Shown here piece by piece: positions 18,194 through 28,118 of a stretch of 64,000 bases of DNA (positions within the stretch are counted from its first letter, which is position 1; each line of letters begins with the position of its first letter). The stretch is from an uncultured Prevotellaceae bacterium (lineage in GTDB: Bacteria; Bacteroidota; Bacteroidia; Bacteroidales; Bacteroidaceae). The stretch lies in the NCBI GenBank assembly GCA_902767775.1, contig CACXIP010000018.1:88904-152903 (forward strand). Reading direction: 5' to 3'. Under the pieces are notes generated by a model that saw only the letters and a list, made by a program, of their open reading frames with translations, searched no databases and was not told the DNA's origin. The position numbers and the translations under genes are program-made.

Positions 18194-18201
18194 TAAATTT
18201 G
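18194..18201 (+). promoter_or_regulatory. -7 element for the large surface-protein gene
   Basis: TAAATTTG followed by C, a perfect TAnnTTTG match. The predicted leader is about 48 bases before the ATG at 18256. Confidence 0.55.
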
Positions 18202-18255
18202 CACTTTAATAAATGTCTCATTCAGCTAAAACCATCCATATCATTTGAGGGGTCG

Positions 18256-21200
18256 ATGAAAACGAAGAAATTGTTGTCTGCCTTGATGATGTTGCTCATG
18301 TCATTGTCTGTTCATGCGGTGACCACGGTCATCAGTTATGAACTGCAAGACAGTTGGGGCGACGGATGGAATGGTGCCTCCATTTCCGTTGTGGATGCAG
18401 AGACAGGACAGGAATGGGCTTCCTTGGCCATTGCCTCTGGCAATTCCTCAGAGGGAACCTTTGCCTTGATATCTGGCCGTACTTACAATTTCATTTGGAA
18501 TAAGGGTTCTTACGATTCAGAATGCTCTTTCACGTTTACTGATGCAAAGGGCAATGTCTTTCTCACGCAAAATGCCGGCTCTCCTATATCTGATGGCACA
18601 CTCCTGACCTACATGGCTCTCATGAAAGGTGATGTCAATGCTGATGGCAAAGTCTCCATCACCGATGCGATGGATGAGTTGAAATGCGTCCTTGATGCCT
18701 CGGTACAAGAGGAGACGGGTGATGTGGAGATTAGGTATGAGTTGAGAGACCAATGTAATGACGGGTGGGATGGGGCTTCTATCTTGGTCTATGACACAGA
18801 TGCGGAGAGTGAGTTGGAGAAGTTGACCTTGTCTGACAACGGTTTTGTGGAGGGCACGCTCGCCCTGGCCGCAGGCCACACCTATCAATTTGAATGGATA
18901 CCTGGCTCCTTTGATAATGAATGCTCATTCATCTTATATGATTCAGAGGGAGTGGTGTTGTTTCGTTGGCCTGATGGAGAAGAAACTGAGCATGGGAGTG
19001 TGTTGTTTGAATATCAGGCACCAAACATTTCTTCGTCTGCCTCATCGGTCAGGGACTTGAATGATGATGGCAATGTCAACATCACCGATGTGATGATGAT
19101 TGTCAACTACGTCGCCAATGGAATTCCTGTTCCTGATTTGGAACTTTCCTGCGAGTCGGTGGATTTGCTTGTTGACAGCAAAATCAGCATCAGTATCACT
19201 GCTGGCAGCGGCAACTATGAGGCTGTCAGTTCCGACCCGGAAAAGCTGAAAATAATTGATGGCGCTTTGTCGTTTTCTTTATTCTCCCAACATTTGGGTA
19301 CTTATGTGGTGACGGTCAAGGATATGGACACTGGCCAGACCAAGGAACTTCAGGTGACGGTCAAGGAAGCTGAGATGTCATGCCCCGATAGCAACCACCC
19401 ACACATGATTGACCTCGGCTTGCCCTCAGGGACAAAATGGGCGTGCTGCAACGTGGATGCCACAGCTCCTGAGAGCTACGGCGGTTACTATGCCTGGGGA
19501 GAGACAGCGGAAAAGGACGACTACTCTTGGTCTACCTACATCCACAGTGGCGGCTCAGAGGGCACCTGCCACAACCTTGGCACCTCTATCAACGGTACGC
19601 AATACGATGTGGCGCACGCCAAGTGGGGCGACACCTGGTATATGCCTTCCAGGGCACAAAGCAAGGAACTGTTCATCAACACCTCTTATGTCCAGACCAG
19701 TATGAATGGAGTGAAGGGTGTATTGTTCACCGGTTCCAACGGCAACAGCATTTTCGTGCCTGATGGAGGATGGAAAGAGGGAACGGAAATCAACGGCATG
19801 CAGAGTGATGAGTCTGCAGGGGGTGGTTATTTCTGGGAGGGAACACCACACTCTGACCATAATCAGGCATATTTCGTGAATCTTCTTTCTTTGGAAGAGG
19901 GTGGAGCAGACTATAACTACTCCGATGGGGCTGACCGATATTTGGGCTACAATGTCCGACCGGTCAGTACGGAAGCTGTTCCCCTGTCGGTTTCCTGCAA
20001 CAACGTGGAGATAGCCAGTGGCGAAAGCACCGCGGTCGAGATTACCGCTGGCAGCGGCAACTATATCGTGGGCACCAGCAATGTCAATGTGGCCACTGTC
20101 ACCATTGATGGCAATATGGTAAACATCACTGCTGTCGGAGGAGGCTCCACCACCATCACCATATCTGATACACAGACAGGAAAGAGTATTGCCGTCAGCG
20201 TGACGGTGCCGTCCTCACAGGTGCCTTATCATTGTCCCGACGACCATCATCCACACATGATTGACCTCGGTTTGCCCTCCGGCACGAAATGGGCATGCTG
20301 TAATGTCGGAGCCGACAAGCCAGATTCCGATGGCAGTTTCTATGCTTGGGGTGAGACAGAGGTGAAGGAAAACTACCTTTATGATAACTATGCACATTAT
20401 CGTGCAGATGGTTTTGAGGGTGGTGCTGATGAAGAAGATGCCGGATTCGGAGATCGTAATCATTGGCGGAATCTTGGTGAAAGCATCAGCGGCACAGAGT
20501 TTGATGTAGCCTATGTGAATTGGGGCAATAAGTGGCAGATGCCATCTGATAGTCAGTTTGAGGAATTGCTCAACAACTGCGTGAGTGAAACGGTGACGAT
20601 GGATAATCAGGTGGGCGTGAACCTTACCGGACCTAACGGCAATATCATCTTCCTTCCCCTTTCAGGGTATGTGAATGGAGGTCTTAATGAAGGCAAAGAA
20701 GATGGTGGCACAGGATATTATTGGTCGGGCAACAATTATTATCCGGAAGAATCGGAGTTGGAATGGAATGAAGAAGACAGTGTATATTCCCATATGTGGG
20801 GTGATTTCTCCTCATGCTATCATATAGATGAAGATGGTGGTCATAGGGATGTGGGCATTCCCCGTTATTTTGGCCTTTCTGTCCGCCCCGTTTATCATGA
20901 GTCTGGCTCTCTCTGTCCTGATGACCATCACCCGCACATGATTGACCTTGGCTTGCCCTCAGGCACGAAGTGGGCATGCTGCAATGTGGGGGCCGATATG
21001 CCAGAGGCCGATGGCAGTTACTTCGCCTGGGGTGAGACAAAAGAGAAGGAACAATACCGTTATGATAATTATGAGCATTATAGTGTTGAGGGATTCGGAG
21101 ATGCTCAGGATGAAGTAGAAGAAAGATACAGATGGCGGGATCTTGGCGAAAGCATCAGCGGCACGGAGTTTGATGCTGCCTATGTGAATTGGGGCAACTC

Positions 21201-23514
21201 ATGGTGGATGCCCTCGAAAGTTCAAATTGAGGAGATGCTCGACAACTGCTCCTATGAACCGATGATGTTGAATGGTGTTGCTGGTGTGCAATGCACTGGT
21301 CCCAATGGCAACAGCATCTTCTTGCCTTATACAGAGATTGTAGAAGGAAACGAAAAACATGGCATAGCGTCTGATGAGGAAGGATACTATTGGTCGGGAG
21401 ACAACTATTATCCTGAAGACTGGGAGTTGGATGATGGTATGAGTGAGCGCATGTGGGGTGATTACTCTTCATTCTTCTTCGTTTATCCTGAACATGGCAG
21501 TTATGATAAATACATGCCCCGCTATTATGGTGCCACCGTCCGACCTGTTTATCATGAGTACACGCCATTGAAATTCTCCGCCGAGACCGTTGAAATAGAG
21601 GTGCTGGAGACCGCCACGGTAACTATCTTGGACGGCAATGGCGACTATGGCATATGTGATTCGTCTCCGTTGGTATTCTGGTATTCTTTTGATGGGACAA
21701 CACTCTCTATCACAGGCACCCATGTCAGTGAGGGATATATTGAAATCATGGATAACGTATCTGGAGAGAAAGCCAAAGTCTTTGTGAAAGTGACGGAGAG
21801 CCATAGGGAGTTGCAGCCCATCTGTCCCGACGACCACCACCCGCACATGATTGACCTCGGCTTGCCCTCCGGCACGATGTGGGCGTGCTGCAACGTGGAC
21901 ACCGAGCATCCGGAGAACCAAAGTCCGACCAACTATGGTGGTTATTATGCCTTGGGTGAGATTGAGGAGAAGAGCGTTTACGATGAATCCACCTATACCC
22001 ATTATGACCAGGAATCCAACACATGGGAAGAATTAGGTGACTTTTCCGGCACAAATAATGATGTCGCCCACATGAGGTGGGGCGAGACATGGTTGATGCC
22101 TTCGAGTGAACAAATGGATGAGATGCTCAACACTTGTGCATACGAGTGGAAAAACATCAATGGTGTTGATGGCGGTCTGTTCACAGGCAAGAATGGTAGT
22201 TCCATCTTTATTCCCGCTGCAGGCTATCGCTCAGGAACCAGTTTGGAGGAAAATGGCGAATGGGGTTACTGCTGGGGAGTGGACCAGAACAATAATCCAT
22301 ATTATATTTATTTGAATAGCGATGAAGGATGGTATGGATTCAACGGTGGCGACAGGGTATCAGGCCGTTCTGTCCGACCCATTGCCACAGAAATCCCCGT
22401 ACCTCACTTGCAGTTGTCAGAAAGTTCGGTCAGTTTGTCTTTTGATGAAGGATACACAGTGGAAATCCTCTCAGGTAGTGGCAGTTATACAGTGGAGATT
22501 GACGAAGAAACGGTGGCTGAGGTCAATATAGAAGACAATAAAATCTATATCACACCGAGAGAAGGAGGCTCTGCCACCATTACTGTATCCGACACGGAGA
22601 CAGGAGAGACCGCCACTATCCAACTGAGTATTGATATGCCTCCGACACCCTTCTCTCTTTCTGAGGAAATACTGGCCTTGGAAGTGGGAGAGACAGCAAA
22701 GGTTTATCCCAACGACGGTTGTGGCGAATATAATGTGGTTAGCAGCGATGAGAGTGTGGCAACTGTCGAAGTGGTATATCCTCAAGGAGACACGGAGGTA
22801 GACACAGGCGTTGATACTGAGGTAGACACAGATGTTGACACAGAAGCCATTTCTGCAGAAGGAATTCATTTCTTAATCACCGCAGCAGGTCCTGGCACCG
22901 CTACCATCACCGTGACCGACACGCAAAGCGGTCAGACCGCCACCGTTGAAGTGACCGTTAAAAAGCCTCTCCAGCTCACGCCGAACGAGTTGACTTTGGT
23001 GTGTGGGGAAGATGTTTCTGTATCTGTAAGCGATGGTAGTGGAGATTATACTGCGGAGAGCAGTAATGAGAATGTGGCAACTGTTGAAGTGGTATATCCT
23101 CAAGTAGACACGGAGATAGACACAGACGTTGACACAGAAGCTATTTCTGCAGAAGGAATTCATTTCTTAATCACCGCAGCAGGTCCTGGCACCGCGACCA
23201 TCACTGTGACCGACACGCAAAGCGGTCAGACCGCCACTGTTGAAGTGACCGTGAAAAAAACTCTCCAGCTCACGCCTAACGAGTTGACTTTGGTGTGTGG
23301 GGAAGATGTTTCTGTATCTGTAAGCGATGGCAGTGGAGATTATACTGCGGAGAGTAGTAATGAGAATGTGGTCACGGTGTCTGACGTTGACAATGCAAAT
23401 GGAGATAATGTCTTCTTCGAAGTCCATGCTGTGAATACCGGCACTGCGACCATCACCGTGACCGACACGGAGAGTGGCGAGACCGCTACTGTCGAGGTGA
23501 CGGTAACGCAATGA
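18256..23514 (+). CDS. Giant surface protein with dockerin-like, FISUMP and Ig-like (BIG2) domains
   Basis: 1752 residues. The ATG at 18256 is chosen because it starts a signal peptide (MKTKKLLSALMMLLMSLSVHA) and has a GAGGGG site. Two related beta domains (about 26-120, 155-255; YELxDxxxDGWxGASI) are each followed by a dockerin-like repeat (GDVNADGKVSITDA near 125; DLNDDGNVNITDV near 267). Four FISUMP modules, each opening CPDxxHPHMIDLGLPSGT, lie near 376-573, 660-880, 887-1100 and 1190-1375. They are interspersed with Ig-like repeats, and four BIG2-like repeats end the chain. No type IX sorting domain, LPXTG or anchor is evident. Likely adhesin or binding scaffold; partner unknown. Confidence 0.8.
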   Translation: MKTKKLLSALMMLLMSLSVHAVTTVISYELQDSWGDGWNGASISVVDAETGQEWASLAIASGNSSEGTFALISGRTYNFIWNKGSYDSECSFTFTDAKGNVFLTQNAGSPISDGTLLTYMALMKGDVNADGKVSITDAMDELKCVLDASVQEETGDVEIRYELRDQCNDGWDGASILVYDTDAESELEKLTLSDNGFVEGTLALAAGHTYQFEWIPGSFDNECSFILYDSEGVVLFRWPDGEETEHGSVLFEYQAPNISSSASSVRDLNDDGNVNITDVMMIVNYVANGIPVPDLELSCESVDLLVDSKISISITAGSGNYEAVSSDPEKLKIIDGALSFSLFSQHLGTYVVTVKDMDTGQTKELQVTVKEAEMSCPDSNHPHMIDLGLPSGTKWACCNVDATAPESYGGYYAWGETAEKDDYSWSTYIHSGGSEGTCHNLGTSINGTQYDVAHAKWGDTWYMPSRAQSKELFINTSYVQTSMNGVKGVLFTGSNGNSIFVPDGGWKEGTEINGMQSDESAGGGYFWEGTPHSDHNQAYFVNLLSLEEGGADYNYSDGADRYLGYNVRPVSTEAVPLSVSCNNVEIASGESTAVEITAGSGNYIVGTSNVNVATVTIDGNMVNITAVGGGSTTITISDTQTGKSIAVSVTVPSSQVPYHCPDDHHPHMIDLGLPSGTKWACCNVGADKPDSDGSFYAWGETEVKENYLYDNYAHYRADGFEGGADEEDAGFGDRNHWRNLGESISGTEFDVAYVNWGNKWQMPSDSQFEELLNNCVSETVTMDNQVGVNLTGPNGNIIFLPLSGYVNGGLNEGKEDGGTGYYWSGNNYYPEESELEWNEEDSVYSHMWGDFSSCYHIDEDGGHRDVGIPRYFGLSVRPVYHESGSLCPDDHHPHMIDLGLPSGTKWACCNVGADMPEADGSYFAWGETKEKEQYRYDNYEHYSVEGFGDAQDEVEERYRWRDLGESISGTEFDAAYVNWGNSWWMPSKVQIEEMLDNCSYEPMMLNGVAGVQCTGPNGNSIFLPYTEIVEGNEKHGIASDEEGYYWSGDNYYPEDWELDDGMSERMWGDYSSFFFVYPEHGSYDKYMPRYYGATVRPVYHEYTPLKFSAETVEIEVLETATVTILDGNGDYGICDSSPLVFWYSFDGTTLSITGTHVSEGYIEIMDNVSGEKAKVFVKVTESHRELQPICPDDHHPHMIDLGLPSGTMWACCNVDTEHPENQSPTNYGGYYALGEIEEKSVYDESTYTHYDQESNTWEELGDFSGTNNDVAHMRWGETWLMPSSEQMDEMLNTCAYEWKNINGVDGGLFTGKNGSSIFIPAAGYRSGTSLEENGEWGYCWGVDQNNNPYYIYLNSDEGWYGFNGGDRVSGRSVRPIATEIPVPHLQLSESSVSLSFDEGYTVEILSGSGSYTVEIDEETVAEVNIEDNKIYITPREGGSATITVSDTETGETATIQLSIDMPPTPFSLSEEILALEVGETAKVYPNDGCGEYNVVSSDESVATVEVVYPQGDTEVDTGVDTEVDTDVDTEAISAEGIHFLITAAGPGTATITVTDTQSGQTATVEVTVKKPLQLTPNELTLVCGEDVSVSVSDGSGDYTAESSNENVATVEVVYPQVDTEIDTDVDTEAISAEGIHFLITAAGPGTATITVTDTQSGQTATVEVTVKKTLQLTPNELTLVCGEDVSVSVSDGSGDYTAESSNENVVTVSDVDNANGDNVFFEVHAVNTGTATITVTDTESGETATVEVTVTQ
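22757..23370 (+). repeat. Tandem ~294-bp repeat in the BIG2 array
   Basis: Two nearly identical copies (about 22757-23075 and 23078-23370) encode Ig-like repeats carrying a Val-Asp-Thr-Glu/Asp-rich insert (DTEVDTGVDTEVDT in the first, shorter in the second). The difference is in the number of short acidic units. Confidence 0.85.
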
Positions 23515-23536
23515 TGCTGGTCATGAAAAAGAAAAA

Positions 23537-23572
23537 ATGCAGGGGCTAAGATTCTTAGCTCCTGCATTTTTT
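23537..23572 (+). terminator. Rho-independent terminator after the giant surface-protein gene
   Basis: ATGCAGGGGCTAAG (from 23537) pairs with CTTAGCTCCTGCAT (to 23567) with one G-T pair and a 3-base loop, followed by six T. Confidence 0.85.
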
Positions 23573-23593
23573 AGTATGTCAATTCCTTTACTA

Positions 23594-24169
23594 TTATTTC
23601 AGTCTTTTGCACTCTGCTTGGAGGCAGACGGAGAAAATCGCCTCAATGACAATCATCAATGCTGCCAGCACCCATGGTGGAAAATAGAGACCTATGATGA
23701 GTGCGGCAATGGGAATAAAAATGGAGAAGTACAGGTAACTCTTTGAATCGTAGAGCCAACTGAACGGCATGAGATGCGCACCGAAAATCATGGCGTAGAC
23801 CATCAGCATCTTCTCTGGCACCGCTGCCAGCGCCCACATGGCAATGAGGATGTAGAGCATTTGGTTGACCGAGAACAGGATACCTGCCTTTGTAAGCGGG
23901 TTGCCCTTGCCCTCAAAGTCTATCTTCAGCCATTTGGACATCAGCCAGGCTAAGGGAAACAAGATGGCTGAACAGCAGAAAGTGAGAATGTCTTTCATTT
24001 CGATGGTCATCCCTGAGAGGTGGACAGCACAAATCAGTATCCAAATCAAAACGGATGTCAAGATGAAGTGAAGTCCTTTCTTCTGCCTGATGGAGCAGTC
24101 TTTGATGAGTTGTTCTAATCCATGATGTATAATAATTGATAGTTGATAATAAAGGCTGGGTGTTCTCAC
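23594..24169 (-). CDS. Integral membrane protein of the DUF7010 type, GTG start
   Basis: 191 residues with about six hydrophobic spans (for example FILTSVLIWILICAVHLSG, ILTFCCSAILFPLAWLMS, MLYILIAMWALAAV, VLAALMIVIEAIFSV). No ATG is in frame near the beginning. A GTG at 24169 overlaps the TGA of the upstream lipoprotein gene (GTGA), giving coupled translation. Composition and length match small DUF7010-like membrane proteins of unknown role. Confidence 0.65.
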   Translation of the reverse strand: MRTPSLYYQLSIIIHHGLEQLIKDCSIRQKKGLHFILTSVLIWILICAVHLSGMTIEMKDILTFCCSAILFPLAWLMSKWLKIDFEGKGNPLTKAGILFSVNQMLYILIAMWALAAVPEKMLMVYAMIFGAHLMPFSWLYDSKSYLYFSIFIPIAALIIGLYFPPWVLAALMIVIEAIFSVCLQAECKRLK

Positions 24170-24609
24170 ATCTTGCGGAATCTCAGCACCAGACCTTCTG
24201 CAGAGAGAACCATCTTGCTGTCTGACAGTTGGTCGATGTGCAAATGAGGCTTCAGCGACCGCAGGCCATAGCAACTGATTTCGCCCACGTCGGTCACCTC
24301 TGGGTCGCCATTGGGACGGTCGTTGACAAATACCTTGTCCATCAGCAGTGAGTCTCCAGAACGCTCAAAATGCATGACGATTGGAATATGTCGGTTGTCT
24401 CGGTCACTGCACTCCACCAATTGGTTCTGTATGGCCCAAAACAAACGTTGGTCGCTCACATCTGTTGTTCCTCCCGAAAGGGTGTCGACCGCCTCCAGAT
24501 GCCAATATCCATACAAATCGCCATGTGGGACAGACTCCAGTTCACAGCCTGTCATCATGCCCACCAACAGCAGTATTGGCAGCATCAAAAAACGACATTT
24601 CTTTTTCAT
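24166..24609 (-). CDS. Small lipoprotein, lipocalin-like
   Basis: 147 residues. Signal FLMLPILLLVGMMTGC with lipobox Cys. The mature part is a small beta-rich domain (GDLYGYWHLEAVDT near the start, PIVMHFERSGDSLL, LVLRFRKM at the end), like the lipocalin-type DUF4847 lipoproteins of Bacteroides. The GYWHL motif after the lipobox is typical. It overlaps the next gene by GTGA. Confidence 0.7.
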   Translation of the reverse strand: MKKKCRFLMLPILLLVGMMTGCELESVPHGDLYGYWHLEAVDTLSGGTTDVSDQRLFWAIQNQLVECSDRDNRHIPIVMHFERSGDSLLMDKVFVNDRPNGDPEVTDVGEISCYGLRSLKPHLHIDQLSDSKMVLSAEGLVLRFRKM

Positions 24610-24668
24610 GCTGCAAATTTAAGCAATTAATGCGAAATATGGACCAACTAAGAACTATGAATTAAGAC

Positions 24669-25778
24669 CTACACAAACGGTTTCTCGCCTTTGCGGCGGA
24701 TATAGCTGTCGAGAAGAATGTTGTAGACGATATATAATATAATGTCTATAGTGAGGGAATAGGTGAGGCTGATATCGAGGAACTGAACCATCAGGATGTT
24801 GATGACGCCAAAGAAGATGGCGGTGAGCAGGATGGCGAAAAGCGCTTGATGCTGTCCCAGTCCGGCGCGCAGCCATTTATGGTGGAGGTGGTTCTTGTCT
24901 GCCTGGAAGAGTGCTCTCTTGTGGAACATACGTGTAAGAACCACACGGACGACATCAAACATCGGGACGAGCAGCATGGTGATGGAAAGCATCAGTCCGC
25001 CACGGCGGAATTCCATGATGGCAGGGTTGTCCATGGCAAATTTCACGAACAGCATGCTGAGGATGAACCCCAGTGTCAGACTGCCTGAGTCGCCCATGAA
25101 TATCTTCTGATTTTTCTCGGGGTCGCCGCAGATGTTGAAATAGAGGTAGGGTACGAGCACCCCCATCATTCCGGCTATCAGGATGCAATAGGTGATAAGA
25201 CCAAAACGGATGAAGCAGGTGAGGAAGCCACCGAGGGCGAGGAACGACAGTCCCGCCGCCAGTCCGTCGATGCCGTCTATGAGGTTGATGGAATTGACGA
25301 TGAAGACAATCATGAAGACAGTGAGGCAGGCTCCTACCCAGAATGGTATCTCGGCGATGCCGAAAAAGCCGTAGAGATGGTTGATGTATAGTCCAGAAAG
25401 CGGAAGAAGGGTTGCTGCGATAATCTGGACGAAGAACTTGGTCTTAGCGTCGAGTCCCAGCAGGTCGTCGATGATGCCCATCGTGTAGATCATAATCAGT
25501 CCGAGCATGAAGCAGCATGCCCACAGACTCACATGTATGGTGTTGCGGTCCTCATTGTGGCCCATCACGAGAAGGGCGAGTAGGAAGGCGAGTACCATGC
25601 TGGGCATGAAACTCAGTCCGCCCAATCGTGGAATTTTGTTTTTGTGCACCTTGCGTTCATTGGGAATGTCATAAAGCTTCTTCCGCTGACAAAATCTCAT
25701 TATCAGCGGGATGAGGATAAAGCCTGACACAATGCTGATGGCGAAGGCTATAAAGGAATAAAGTGTTATTCTTGTCAT
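24669..25778 (-). CDS. wecA: WecA/TagO-type polyprenyl-phosphate N-acetylaminosugar-1-phosphate transferase
   Basis: 369 residues, about ten or eleven membrane spans. Family signatures: DIPNERKVH (38-46), PRLGG (50-54), IIDDLLGLD (102-110, catalytic Asp pair), NLIDGIDGLAAG (165-176), MGDSGS (228-233) and HLHHKW (297-302). It moves a sugar-1-phosphate from UDP-HexNAc to undecaprenyl phosphate to start glycan assembly at the inner membrane. It has its own near-perfect promoter at 25812-25842, so it can be expressed apart from the preceding exopolysaccharide operon. Confidence 0.92.
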   Translation of the reverse strand: MTRITLYSFIAFAISIVSGFILIPLIMRFCQRKKLYDIPNERKVHKNKIPRLGGLSFMPSMVLAFLLALLVMGHNEDRNTIHVSLWACCFMLGLIMIYTMGIIDDLLGLDAKTKFFVQIIAATLLPLSGLYINHLYGFFGIAEIPFWVGACLTVFMIVFIVNSINLIDGIDGLAAGLSFLALGGFLTCFIRFGLITYCILIAGMMGVLVPYLYFNICGDPEKNQKIFMGDSGSLTLGFILSMLFVKFAMDNPAIMEFRRGGLMLSITMLLVPMFDVVRVVLTRMFHKRALFQADKNHLHHKWLRAGLGQHQALFAILLTAIFFGVINILMVQFLDISLTYSLTIDIILYIVYNILLDSYIRRKGEKPFV

Positions 25779-25811
25779 TATTCTTGAAATAATACCTAAT
25801 TAATTATGGTG

Positions 25812-25842
25812 CAAATATAATATAAAAAGGAATGCTTTCAAA
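25812..25842 (-). promoter_or_regulatory. Full consensus Bacteroidetes promoter for wecA
   Basis: The minus strand reads TTTG (25842-25839), 19 bases, then TATATTTG (25819-25812) followed by C. Both elements and spacing match the consensus exactly. Transcription should start near 25805, about 27 bases before the ATG. Confidence 0.75.
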
Positions 25843-25865
25843 ACTTATTGTTGCTTTTTTTCAGT

Positions 25866-27131
25866 TCATTCTGGTTCATTTTGGTCCAATAAATCCATAT
25901 CACGCCATTCTTGCTGAGAACCGCTTTCACCCCAATCCCACCTGAGTGCAAACTGCTGTTGGGTGACCAACCAGGTAAAGAAGACAAACTGGATGACGTT
26001 GACCAAACTCATCATCACGTTTTCTTGATAGAATTGAAGAACAAGCACATAGACGGCGAAGGCATAAACACATTTGGCAAAGCCGCTGCCGTTGCGGGCA
26101 TAGCGGTAAATCCACCCCGACAGCACGCCGTAGACCAATGCGAAGAATGCCACACCACGGTAGCCAAAATCCATGAAGAAAGGCTGGAAGACCGTGTACA
26201 CATTGGTGGGCAGCGGCACCCACACAAACTCCTGTAGTTTGGTGTTTACCTCAAAGTCGCCTCCAAATCTGTTGAGGAAGAGATAGACCGTTTGGAACGT
26301 ATGTGAGCCAAACTGCGTGGAGATATCCTGTGAGATGCGCTCAAATGCTGCCGGTGGCGACAGCACGTAGATGGCGAAGAAGTCGAGGAAGGACATCGAC
26401 TCGCTGCTGTCGCCCTCGCTGCTGGTGTAGTCGCGTGCCAGGTTGATGAGGAAGAACACCAGCACGACCACGATGACAGAAACGAAAATGGAGCGCGGGC
26501 GGATGACCCGCTTCTGGTAGAGGATATACATGAGGGAAGCGAAGAGGAAGAACAGCATGCCTTTCTCCATGATGGCAAAGGCACTCATCATGCCTGCCGC
26601 CACGATGGTGAGTACCTGCCACAGCGGCACTTTGGGATATCGCCACAGCGCCACGACGATGAGCACTTGGTTGAGCACGTAGGAGTAGTTGAGGAACCCA
26701 TACTTCTCATCGCCGAACACCGCCAGCAGACGAAGGTTGTTGAGCATGTCGGCCGTGTCGAACATCATCACCACCTGCATGATTTTGTAGAGGTAGAGCG
26801 GTGTGATGACCATCGAGATGACATACAGCGTGGTGAAGAGCAGACCGCTGGTCTCCGGTATCCGCCTTGACGTCTCCTCGGGATGCGCTACGGCAGGCAG
26901 TAGGTAGTAGGTGAGAAGTGATGATGCGCAAAAGATGGGCAGCCACAGAGCGAGGCTTGTGTGGAACTGCGTGCCGAGAGGGTAGAGGAGGTCGCCTTGG
27001 AATTGGAACATGACCACGATGGCGAGCCACACAGCGGTAGTGATTGTCCACGGTGCGAAGAGGTCGCCAGCCTTGAACAGCATGTAACCGACGAGCAGAA
27101 TGCTCATGATGATGATGAGTATCAGGTCCAT
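25866..27131 (-). CDS. O-antigen/exopolysaccharide polymerase-like membrane protein
   Basis: 421 residues with 10-12 predicted membrane spans, from LILIIIMSILLVGYMLF at the start to LVNVIQFVFFTWLVT near the end. A large loop (about 215-300: LARDYTSSEGDSSESM, FERISQDISTQFGSH) is typical of Wzy-type polymerases, which join repeat units on the periplasmic side. Sequence identity in this family is low, so the call rests on topology and on placement three bases after a chain-length regulator gene. Confidence 0.75.
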   Translation of the reverse strand: MDLILIIIMSILLVGYMLFKAGDLFAPWTITTAVWLAIVVMFQFQGDLLYPLGTQFHTSLALWLPIFCASSLLTYYLLPAVAHPEETSRRIPETSGLLFTTLYVISMVITPLYLYKIMQVVMMFDTADMLNNLRLLAVFGDEKYGFLNYSYVLNQVLIVVALWRYPKVPLWQVLTIVAAGMMSAFAIMEKGMLFFLFASLMYILYQKRVIRPRSIFVSVIVVVLVFFLINLARDYTSSEGDSSESMSFLDFFAIYVLSPPAAFERISQDISTQFGSHTFQTVYLFLNRFGGDFEVNTKLQEFVWVPLPTNVYTVFQPFFMDFGYRGVAFFALVYGVLSGWIYRYARNGSGFAKCVYAFAVYVLVLQFYQENVMMSLVNVIQFVFFTWLVTQQQFALRWDWGESGSQQEWRDMDLLDQNEPE

Positions 27132-27134
27132 AGG

Positions 27135-28106
27135 CTATGTTGGTCGTTTTTCACTGATGGCACGTCGCAGGAGCAGCACCCAGGTGGTGACGACGAGGGT
27201 GATGAAGACGAACGTCAGCACATACCCCATCGTGGCGGGTGCGGTTGGATGCTGCGGTACCGTGGCATTGCTCAGTATGGCAAAGGTGTAGGAGAACTTG
27301 CCCACCAGTGCCTCGCAGCGGCGGTATTGCTCCATTGCCTTGCTGTAGTTGGTAAAGGCATTGGCATACTCGTTTTGCAGGTGCTGCTCCATTGAGATGG
27401 CACGGGGTGTGCTGAGGTCGTTGTGCGTGTCGCGGAAACGCGCATAGTCGTTGCGTGCAGCCATAAACCGTTCATTCTCTTGGTTGAGTTTCACCGCAGC
27501 CTGTTCGAGGTCGCGTTGTGCGCGGTCGCGAGCATAGTTGGCCATATGGCGTTGCAGGAGCACTCGGGCAGAGTCCGCCATAAGGGCCGCCACCACAGGG
27601 TCTTGGTCGGTAGCCTGGATGATGGTGGTCTTGTATTTTGGCGAGACCTTGGAACGGATGTTGTGCTGGATGATGTCGATAACTCTCGTATGTTCTTCGA
27701 GGTCAGGGGCAAAGAGCGACTGCCACCACGGAGTGCGGTGGTGGTCGAGGATATGGTGGTAGTAGTCGGTATGGAGAGGTTCGATGCGCATCCGTGCCAT
27801 TTCCTCGGCAAATTCCTTGGTAGGCACGAGCATGGAATATACCTCAGGCTGTCGCAGTCCCTCTTGGTCGCCTAAGGCGGTCTTTGCCCATGAGGCAAAG
27901 CTGTTGAGACCCAGCAGGAGGTCGGTCTCTTCTTTCTCATTGGCGATTTTCACCTGCGCGGAGTAGGACTTGGGGATGGAGGCGCAGATGATGATGGCGA
28001 GAGCAATGGCTGCTGCTGCCGCAACAGCATATGTCCGCCAATGTCTCCGGCAGACATCCCACGCACTCCACGCGGGCTGGTCGTTGTTGTAGTTCCCGGC
28101 GGTCAT
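27135..28106 (-). CDS. Wzz-like chain-length determinant, second copy
   Basis: 323 residues. An N-terminal span (TYAVAAAAAIALAIIICASI, 26-45) is followed by the Wzz pattern SYSAQVKIANE, a periplasmic coiled-coil region (about 170-270, YARDRAQRDLEQAAVKLNQE) and a C-terminal span (YVLTFVFITLVVTTWVLLL). It lacks a Tyr-rich kinase tail. It directly follows a longer Wzz gene and shares its layout, so it arose by duplication and divergence or acts as a partner subunit. Confidence 0.8.
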   Translation of the reverse strand: MTAGNYNNDQPAWSAWDVCRRHWRTYAVAAAAAIALAIIICASIPKSYSAQVKIANEKEETDLLLGLNSFASWAKTALGDQEGLRQPEVYSMLVPTKEFAEEMARMRIEPLHTDYYHHILDHHRTPWWQSLFAPDLEEHTRVIDIIQHNIRSKVSPKYKTTIIQATDQDPVVAALMADSARVLLQRHMANYARDRAQRDLEQAAVKLNQENERFMAARNDYARFRDTHNDLSTPRAISMEQHLQNEYANAFTNYSKAMEQYRRCEALVGKFSYTFAILSNATVPQHPTAPATMGYVLTFVFITLVVTTWVLLLRRAISEKRPT

Positions 28107-28118
28107 CGCAGCTTGTGC

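Noticed and set aside
18625-19120. Dockerin repeats as sign of a cellulosome
   Set aside because: No cohesin, scaffoldin or glycoside hydrolase is present in the window; dockerin-like repeats also occur in other Bacteroidetes surface proteins.
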